Positions 58,401 to 64,000 of a stretch of DNA of 64,000 nt are shown here, piece after piece. Position 1 is the first letter of the stretch; every line of letters begins with the position of its first letter. The stretch is from Diospyros lotus (Eukaryota; Streptophyta; Magnoliopsida; Ericales; Ebenaceae), in contig NC_068347.1 of the NCBI RefSeq assembly GCF_014633365.1, positions 558,001-622,000 of the forward strand. The letters run 5' to 3'. Position numbers and translations under genes: made by a program. The notes below the pieces were generated by a model that saw only the letters and a program-made list of their open reading frames with translations, ran no database searches and had not been told where the DNA came from.

Positions 58401-61400
58401 GGGAGACTTAGTAGGCATTTTATGAGGGGTATATTAGTCATTTAAACATGTCACCTTAATGCTTGATTAGTCGATTAAGTGCTTGAGGGTTAGTGCCAAT
58501 CATTAGCAAAGGGAAGAAGACAAAATTGGAGGGACCAGAAGTGTGCATGGGGACGAGGGCTGAAAACATAAGAGATGGGTTGCAAAAGGGGAATAGAATC
58601 TCTTCAAAAAAGGGTGATATTTCTTGAAAAAAAAAAAAAAAGAGAACGCATGGTTGCCTAGAGGAAGTACAACCAAGGAATGACCTGCATCCCCTCAAGA
58701 GGAGACCAAAAGAAGGTGTAGAATGGACTTCTTTTGCCCAAGAGTCTGTAGTATCATACTTGGAGAATCAGTTCTCCTCACTTCATTATTAGGCTAGATA
58801 TGTTCATGAATGATTAGAGGTTGATGAGTATATGTTTTGTTGGGTTTGAATCCTTATGGTAAGTCTAGAGGAACACTGATTTTGAAGTTCTTTGGCTCTC
58901 ATCTTTAACTGATGGTAAGCCTCACGCTCATTCTCATATAGCTAATGAAAAATGCTTATGGATACTTTGAAAAGATAAACAAGTGTTTTGGAAGAAGCTA
59001 AAATGGACTTACTGGTTTTAAATAGGAAATAAGGAGTTTGGAATGGGTTACAATGAATTACGGTAGACTGGAGAGGGAAAACTGTCACCTGACAACCCCA
59101 AAAATCAGTGAAAGAAGGCAATTTGCCTTCTGTTGATCATCTGGGAAGGGACAACAGTTGCCTGAGAGGGGAAAAATGTCTGGAGAGGCTGTTCAGCTTG
59201 TGTTGGTTGACTGCTTGAGGAAAGTGGTTGACCGATAGAAGCTTCTCAACTCAACAGAAGACTGCACTGACCTGTGAACTTAGGACATCGATTTGAGGGG
59301 TCAAATGATGTTGAATTGACCTGATTTTTTTTTAGTTATTGATCTTTGATAGAGCTTTTCTATGGACATGTGATTTGTAAAATTTGGATAAGATTTGATT
59401 GGTCAAATAATCAAAAATAGGAAGAGATGTCAAAGCGGTAACGAAGTGGTGAACAACAGTCTTCAAGAAATTATTTGACAAGTCAAATAATGTCCAATAG
59501 GGCTGAATTTTAACATGCCTTACATGTATGAAAGAACTTTCAGTGGTGAAAATATTGTAATTTTTAGTTAAGGTTTGAGTGGCCTAATAATTAAATTATG
59601 ACACGGTTTCATAAGGGAGAGGTAATGTAACAAACTCAATAAATATTGGATTGTTTCATGAGAAGGGTGTGACACCTATCCAAGGTGGAATTTTCCAACA
59701 ATTCGAGGAATGTTTCTCAGTGATTAAGGGATTAATTAGGTTTGATCAAATGCTTTAAAATAAATTAATTACCCCTCAGTTAAATTTGGCAATTGTAAGT
59801 GGGATTTATTAAGTACTTGTATCAGACACACGCTCTTTAATTGGTGGCAAGAAAAACCGAGAGATTTCCCCAAATAATAATTCCACTGTGTAATCCAGTT
59901 AGGTGTCAAATATGGGAAGAATCCCATATTTTTCCATTTATTATTAGAACAAATAGCGGGTGCCACAACTTGCCTTTCCTATCATGTTTGTTCTCTCATC
60001 TATTCCTTTCTTGTATCTATCTCTCATCCTAGCTGAGAGGAAAAGAACTAGCATACTTTATTCTCCAGCCATACTTGTTTTACATAAAAAGTGGTGAGTT
60101 TCAGTTTATAAGAGAAATTTATTGAGGTTATAGACTTTAGGTTTCCATTAGTCCAAGAATTTCCATGAGGTGGAATGAGCTCAGAATAGAGTTGAGGCTA
60201 ATTGTCATAAGGCATGCTGCTACTTTTAGGTACATGCTATGAAGTATTAGCCTGTTCACACATACAAAGGCTTCCTTTTGGTTGGTGGTGAGGAATCATG
60301 AGTGGGCCTCCATTTAGTTGCTTATCAGCTTAAAAATGAAGCCATTCTTGCCTGATGACTATTTTTGTAGTAGTATGTGGACTGCTCTCTGGTTATTTTT
60401 TCAGGGAACTGCATTGAGTGTGCAAATTAAAGCATTACATCTAGCACTGGAGCTAGTGGATGTTCTTTGACTCATATTTCCAGCATTGAGATTATAATAA
60501 GAGATTAGCAATCTTAAAAGAGTTTTAGTGTTTGTTTATAGATGAAACATTAAGGTCAATTAAAGTACTTTTTGGAATCGAAGAAACAAATTATCAGGGA
60601 TATACATCTCTTGGATAAAGTATATGCTGATATTTGCTGAAGAAAACAGGTGAGGTTTGTACAAAATCAGCTGAGATGTGAAGGATCCTAATGTTAAGTT
60701 GGCAATGAGGAAAGAGCACTGCTCGTGGGAAAGCTTCTGACATTTAAAGGGTACTCTACCATGAATTTTGTTTTTATGAGTTAGTCAATTTATGCAACTG
60801 CCTGAATAACCAGGTTCGCATTTTTTTAATAATGTGCTATTGCGTCACAACTTGTCTTGAAAGTTTATGTTTATACGAGAAGGGTCAAATTATATATATC
60901 AAGCTTTGCAAATTCTCTCACATGGAACCATGTGGACTTAAGGTGTATTAATACAGATAGAATAGGAGTCTAGCAAATATGAATATTGAGGAACGAACAC
61001 GCATAAGGGCTAGATGGACTTCGGAATGAAAACTCTTTGATACTTTGTTAGGCCACCATTTATCTTCAAAGTTTTAACCTGTTAGGAATGAGGAAAGGAT
61101 TCCAAGGATTCCAATAATTATGTTAGGCCACCATTTATGCTTGAAAGGAGCTCTGTGGAGAAGTCTCATTATGTGCACCCCCCCCCCCCCCGCCGAAAGA
61201 AATCAAAAGTTGTCAAAGTTGCCAGTACAGTTGTGTGTATGATCTTACAAAAGGAAGATCTATATAACAACACACCAAGCCTTTATTGCTAAATCTCTCG
61301 TGTTATTTTTCCTTTCCATCATTTGTGCTTTTACTGTCTATGTTTTTCCATTTCCGATTTTGTCTCTGTTGTTTGGTTTAAAGGCTTACAGTGGTATCAG

Positions 61401-64000
61401 TGTGTGTGTGCGCGATTTGTGATTTTGTTTGCTCAATTAAAAATATAGCCGAAAGGAGCCACCAACTTGCAAAACCTTGAACTTCTTCCAATAGTCACAA
61501 CAACCGACTCCTTGGTTTCACAAACAACCAACTCCAAGCGCACACACCATTGGAAATGGCTGGGAGAAAAACTGATCTCTCTCCCAACTCAAGCCTTTAT
61601 ATAGGCGCCAATGAGTGGTGGGGAATGGACAACAGTGTCCTTAAAACCCTAGCTTTTTCAAGGTCATTTTGGTCTTTTACCTTGCTCATTTCTCATTGTT
61701 TTCAGCCCATACATAATTTTTCAGATTTGCGGCCCACTTTTGAGGGTTTTGTAACCCGCTTTTAATCAAAGGTTACAAAAGGAAAATAGGAATCTAAAAG
61801 GAAAATTATAGGGTGTTGAAATCAAAATCAACCAGAAGGTAGGGATTTGAAAGTAAACAACAACAACATATCCAGCCTTTATCCCACTATGTGGGGTTGA
61901 CTACATGAATTCTAGACTTCCATGTATTTCTGTCTTTTGTCATATCTTCATTAGGTCCATACACTTCATATCAAACTTTAATGTCTCTCCCAAAAGTCTT
62001 CTTAGGTCTCCCTCTACCTCTTTTTTTGACTAATTGTTCCATTTCATCAACTCTCCTCACGGAGCGTCTCTTGGTCTTCTTTTCACATGACCAAACCATG
62101 ATCCTCATCAATTTGTTCTCATTCTAATTACTCTTGGATATATCTTGCTAAATGTGTGCATTGCGTAAATGATCCTCATCAAATCTAACCATGATCCCAA
62201 GTAGTACTCCAGTTGAGCCTCCTCCCTTGTGTTACATATGGAGGAATATGTCATGTTTAATACCCACAGTGACTGGTCCCATACTCCTGCCAATTCAACC
62301 TCGCTGTATGTCACAGGACTAATAATTTCCTTTCTATGACAGCAATAAGGTCCACCTCTAGTCTGAGATCGCAAAGGATCTGGCCTAGGGCTAACAACTC
62401 TCCCAAAACCACACCCAACCTTCAATTAGATAGGCAAAGGTCACATCACATGCCAGTCATGTGCCTTGCTGTTGACATCGTCTGCTGTTATGTGTCTGTT
62501 GACACAGCCTAGGGACATCTCTCATATTTCTTGGAGACAAGTCGCAAGACCTATGGTTGGACAATCACCCATAACCAACATAGCCACATCTGGGGTGTGC
62601 CTGTGCACAACCATCCTCCTACCAAGACTACACATTACTGCAGCATAGGGTCTAGTCACTGTGTTGTGCGGGGGTGGAGGGCAACATTTATTGTCACTGG
62701 CGGTAAAGAGTCAATGTATAAATACAACTACATGTGTTCATACATATTACCACGTGCTCAACCAAAATAAACTGCTTAAGGTCAAAATAAAAAAAAAAGT
62801 ATATGTACCTCTTTTTTTGCAATGCTATTACGATTACTTTTTCCTAAAGTATCACATCTTTTTTTTTTTTTTTTTTGGGGGGGGGGGGGGGGGGGGCGAG
62901 GAGGACCTTATAAAAACTATAGGTAAATTATAAATGCCACATGAAAATCCATAGTGTACATGGAAAAATATTGGAAGATATGGAGGGGCATGGCCCCTCT
63001 CACCTACAAGCCTATGCCCCTGGTGTTGTGTATTCATTAACCTGTAGGTGCCTATGTTGGACATGACAGAACATGATATCATTATAGCATCAGTGTTTCA
63101 GACATTTCTTCTGCTGGCAATGTGATCCACGTGCATTTTCTCAAGCATGGGAACAAAGAATTCATTTATTTACATTTCTTCCAGCAGCATCTAAAATAAA
63201 AGGTGTGACGTGCTTCTAGTAGCTATGTATAGCATACCAATAGTCATACCTTCTATGATTCTCTCTTTGTTGTTTGTATGATACATTTGCATGTTGTTTG
63301 CAATATTTTTCTCCTCCTGGATCTTATGCAAGGAGGGCAGAGTTTTTGAGAAGCCTTATTTTGGTTTCAGGCTATTTCTGTGAAAGAAACTCAGCTAATT
63401 GAAAATGTTGCTTCACACCTTGATATTGGAACTGAGGATACTTCAAATGAAGTCCGGATTATGTCCCCAAAGGAAGACAGTATGAGAAACTTGGATGGAG
63501 AAAAAGACCTGGACCTTGATCCTAATGGAGTGAAATTTACTGAGGATGAAGGATTACAAGTTCATACTGATGGCCCAGTGGACCTTCCTATTGGTCATAT
63601 TGCAGATAATCTTACCGGTTCATTGATTGAGAATATTCATAATGAAGCTGAAATCATGAATACCCTGAAAGGATTGTCATCTTATGAGGACTTCATGGAG
63701 CATTTGGATCAACAGCTTAGCAGAATTGAAGCTGAGCTTGCCACAGTTTTAAGGGTCTCAATCTTGGTATTAGAAGGTGAGGAGAAGCAGAAAAATTTAA
63801 AGGTGCAGCAGACTATGGAGCTTCTCGAGGACATTCATCACCTTAGAGAGAGGTTTGTTGACTTAAGAAGTGGTTAATGTGTTCACTTTTTATCTTCTCA
63901 TGATCTCAAGGCAATTGATATTGTGCTACAGTTATATATACACTTTATTTTGTATGTATCTGCAGAATTTCAAGCATCAAGCAGACAAAGGCAGCAATAA
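40604..64000 (+). CDS. Uncharacterised plant coiled-coil protein, 5' part of gene (exons 1-4, open at right edge)
   Basis: The exons are 40604-40805, 41818-42017, 63371-63852 and 63966 to the edge. Junction phases (1, 0, 2) agree and all introns are GT..AG, giving about 306 codons so far. The N-terminus to residue 35 is basic and hydroxylated ([10 protein letters not shown]) and could be a plastid transit peptide; a second in-frame ATG lies at 40709. Exons 1-2 encode a charged helix ([58 protein letters not shown]) predicted to form coiled coil. Exon 3 has an acidic linker, then further helix ([33 protein letters not shown]). Splicing exon 3 at 63852 avoids a stop and continues [10 protein letters not shown]. 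The family is not recognised. Intron 2 is 21,353 bp, filled with transposons. Confidence 0.8.
42018..42986 (+). other. Native intron 2 sequence before the first LTR element
   Basis: No gene. It contains a T13-G15 tract at 42625-42652. Otherwise it is unremarkable intronic DNA. Confidence 0.6.
42625..42652 (+). repeat. Poly(T)13-poly(G)15 tract
   Basis: A T-run changes directly to a G-run, as at 5716 and 62859. Exact lengths are not reliable if the assembly used error-prone reads. Confidence 0.85.
43186..43537 (-). repeat. 3' LTR of nested gypsy element
   Basis: On the plus strand it runs TGTCAGATCC to GTACATGACA. It contains a GA tract and tttatagcctcccctc. Confidence 0.93.
43732..44942 (-). 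pseudogene. gypsy integrase (nested element)
   Basis: The zinc domain includes [18 protein letters not shown] with CDVCKRC. The core includes [14 protein letters not shown] (first catalytic Asp), [29 protein letters not shown] (second Asp) and [20 protein letters not shown] (Glu). The tail includes [20 protein letters not shown] and a [16 protein letters not shown] block. Breaks occur near 44560, 44280 and 44090. I did not see a convincing chromodomain. Confidence 0.88.
45151..46085 (-). pseudogene. gypsy reverse transcriptase and RNase H (nested element)
   Basis: Blocks [19 protein letters not shown] and [13 protein letters not shown] lead to the catalytic site, which reads FFYDILIY where the family has FFDDILIY, so the first catalytic aspartate is a tyrosine. 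Then come [37 protein letters not shown], the RNase H lead-in [20 protein letters not shown] (normally VET/CDAS..) and [20 protein letters not shown] frameshift lies near 45762. Confidence 0.88.
46186..47060 (-). pseudogene. gypsy protease and start of reverse transcriptase (nested element)
   Basis: The retropepsin active site is intact ([15 protein letters not shown]). Downstream lie [12 protein letters not shown] and the linker [20 protein letters not shown] at the start of reverse transcriptase. Frames shift between 46756 and 46506. The A-run at the KKDGSWRFC block (46128-46145 on the opposite strand) is expanded to 18, which probably breaks the frame. Confidence 0.85.
47189..48113 (-). 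pseudogene. gypsy gag (nested element)
   Basis: ATG at 48113 ([14 protein letters not shown]), a coiled N-terminus, then [48 protein letters not shown] and [20 protein letters not shown]. This is the Ty3/gypsy retrotransposon-gag domain, which builds the particle. It is broken by stops near 47942 and 47387 and by others upstream of 47617. The zinc knuckle ([12 protein letters not shown]) lies further on, near 47010. Confidence 0.85.
48162..48513 (-). repeat. 5' LTR of nested gypsy element
   Basis: Same length (352 bp) and termini as its partner. The primer binding site lies at 48147-48158, three bases from the LTR end. Confidence 0.93.
48850..49363 (+). mobile_element. Solo LTR of the 52042-58003 gypsy family
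   Basis: It starts TGATGCGGTCACC and ends ACGCTGTGTCA, matching both LTRs of the gypsy at 52042-58003. It is longer (514 versus 422 bp) because a tacttgatttaggattcta segment is repeated. The flanks ctttg (48845-48849) and ctctg (49364-49368) are a probable duplication with one change. This is the innermost layer of this nest. Confidence 0.8.
49444..49483. repeat. (GA)n microsatellite
   Basis: About 15 GA repeats in the downstream part of the copia-like solo LTR. Confidence 0.9.
50255..51368 (+). pseudogene. gag of the gag-only element
   Basis: ATG at 50255 ([17 protein letters not shown]), parallel to the start of the nested gypsy Gag ([14 protein letters not shown]). Downstream frames give [51 protein letters not shown] and [17 protein letters not shown], typical of the Ty3/gypsy capsid. 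A zinc knuckle [14 protein letters not shown] sits near 51255-51297. Several stops (near 50365, 50871, 50958, 51060 and 51298) make it non-functional. The end is set at the last stop before the 3' LTR. Confidence 0.8.
51430..51773 (+). repeat. 3' LTR of the gag-only element (344 bp)
   Basis: Uninterrupted copy of the LTR. The weak polypurine stretch gagagtggaat directly precedes it. It matches the three 5' LTR fragments in order, which is how the nested insertions in the 5' copy were located. Confidence 0.88.
51774..52041 (+). other. Native intron 2 sequence between LTR elements
   Basis: Roughly 265 bp of intron carrying a CT/CA-rich patch near 51903-51940 and ending with the TSD TCTTC of the next element. 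Confidence 0.6.
52042..52463 (+). repeat. 5' LTR of gypsy element 2
   Basis: TG..CA termini. A TATA-like ctctataaatatacc is present near 52240. The primer site follows at about 52466. Confidence 0.9.
52496..53790 (+). pseudogene. gag of gypsy element 2
   Basis: Starts near ATG 52496 ([16 protein letters not shown], then a stop). Later pieces give [20 protein letters not shown], an [23 protein letters not shown] block, and [20 protein letters not shown] through [15 protein letters not shown]. The zinc knuckle [14 protein letters not shown] (CX2CX4HX4C) lies at about 53579-53620 and is intact. Internal stops near 52547, 52687, 52967 and 53034 block translation. Confidence 0.85.
53830..55600 (+). 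pseudogene. protease, reverse transcriptase and RNase H of gypsy element 2
   Basis: The protease site near 53840 reads [10 protein letters not shown] where DSGS is expected. Reverse transcriptase includes the [20 protein letters not shown] block, [34 protein letters not shown] and the catalytic motif [11 protein letters not shown], in which the first aspartate of YFDD is glycine. RNase H has [19 protein letters not shown] and [16 protein letters not shown]. Stops and shifts lie near 54166, 54403, 54508, 54598, 54961, 55111 and 55345. Confidence 0.88.
55850..57642 (+). pseudogene. integrase of gypsy element 2, split by a MITE
   Basis: The zinc domain ([29 protein letters not shown]) and core ([46 protein letters not shown]) are followed by a stop at 56317, then [19 protein letters not shown]. 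After RQW the frame is cut at 56460 by the MITE. It resumes at 57056 in [15 protein letters not shown], then has a stop near 57238 and a basic tail ([37 protein letters not shown]). No chromodomain was recognised. Confidence 0.88.
56461..57047. mobile_element. hAT-type MITE (587 bp) in the gypsy integrase
   Basis: The ends are inverted (CCTGTTTGTTGCAGC and, reversed, CCCCGTTTGTTGCAAC). The 8 bp flanks acaatggg (56453-56460) and tcaatggg (57048-57055) agree at 7 of 8 positions. Integrase codons on the two sides join in frame once the insert is set aside, so the boundaries are secure. Subterminal regions repeat agcttttag/ctagaagct motifs. There is no transposase. Confidence 0.88.
57582..58003 (+). 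repeat. 3' LTR of gypsy element 2
   Basis: Same 422 bp length. It begins TGATGCGGTCACC, and the last pol-frame codons of the element run into it. Confidence 0.9.
58009..61849 (+). other. Intron 2 sequence, mostly non-repetitive to the eye
   Basis: No gene. Parts (58440-58960 and 59270-59660) read like worn LTR sequence, with repeated gattggtcaaataat/gacaagtcaaataatgt motifs. 61440-61800 also resembles an antisense LTR fragment (tttatataggcgcc near 61592). A C14 run occurs at 61178-61191. Short open frames here have no recognisable product. Confidence 0.45.
61178..61191 (+). repeat. Poly(C)14 tract
   Basis: Uninterrupted run of cytosines. Confidence 0.9.
61855..62110 (-). mobile_element. RTE-like LINE, 3' end fragment
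   Basis: Minus-strand translation gives WFGHVKRR, a [14 protein letters not shown] block, a [14 protein letters not shown] block and a [21 protein letters not shown] block in shifting frames, the C-terminus of the plant RTE-type polyprotein. The element ends in the typical tail ctggatatgttgttgttg (minus strand). The adjoining 62110-62425 carries a 105-codon open frame of unknown nature that may be part of the same repeat. Confidence 0.65.
62426..63370 (+). other. End of intron 2
   Basis: No gene recognised. It contains the T18-G20 tract (62859-62896). The last 100 bases are T-rich and end ggtttcag, the acceptor for exon 3. Confidence 0.5.
62859..62896 (+). repeat. Poly(T)18-poly(G)20 tract
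   Basis: Longest of the three T/G junction tracts in the window. A 20-base G-run could form a quadruplex, or it may reflect an assembly problem. Confidence 0.85.

Noticed and set aside
62108..62425. 105-codon minus-strand open frame
   Set aside because: It adjoins a LINE tail and does not match the reverse-transcriptase blocks expected there. Not supported as a gene.

Overview
This is nuclear DNA from a flowering plant, most likely a eudicot. The evidence is AT-rich, repeat-dense sequence, spliced genes with GT..AG introns, a group IIc WRKY gene, a plastid dicarboxylate-translocator relic, and plant-type copia, gypsy, hAT, RTE-LINE and MITE elements. I cannot name the species. I see no rRNA or tRNA genes, no CRISPR array and no prokaryotic operon structure.

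Layout. 1-3989 is the 5' two thirds of a decayed Ty1/copia element on the minus strand, cut by the window edge. 4050-5400 is a decayed RTE-like LINE on the minus strand. 5912-6064 may be an orphan terminal exon. 6065-13989 is non-coding and holds a SINE piece, a foldback TIR element (9314-9754) and a 2.5 kb solo LTR (9842-12372, TSD CATAC). 13990-22785 is a plastid dicarboxylate-transporter pseudogene split by a second solo LTR of the same family (TSD TTGGG). That LTR is split by a 5.4 kb hAT transposon (TSD ATCATAAT), and the hAT carries a further insert. 25529-27367 (minus) is an intact three-exon WRKY gene of the WRKY8/28/71 type. 27640-40603 is gene-poor, with MITE-like and LTR remnants.

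From 40604 to the right edge lies one plus-strand gene for a coiled-coil protein. Exons 1 and 2 are near 40.6-42.0 kb and exons 3 and 4 at 63.4-64.0 kb. They are separated by a 21.35 kb intron built by transposons. That intron holds a gag-only LTR element (42987-51773, TSD AAATA), whose 5' LTR is broken by a complete Ty3/gypsy copy (43186-48513, TSD CAATT) and by a solo LTR that itself contains another solo LTR. A second gypsy element follows (52042-58003, TSD TCTTC), with a hAT-type MITE inside its integrase. An RTE-like LINE tail lies at 61.85-62.1 kb.

Only two loci look like functional host genes: the WRKY factor and the coiled-coil gene. All element open reading frames carry stops, frameshifts or lost catalytic residues. 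The main scientific interest is the order of nested insertions, which target-site duplications fix almost to the base. I found no convincing new biochemical system.
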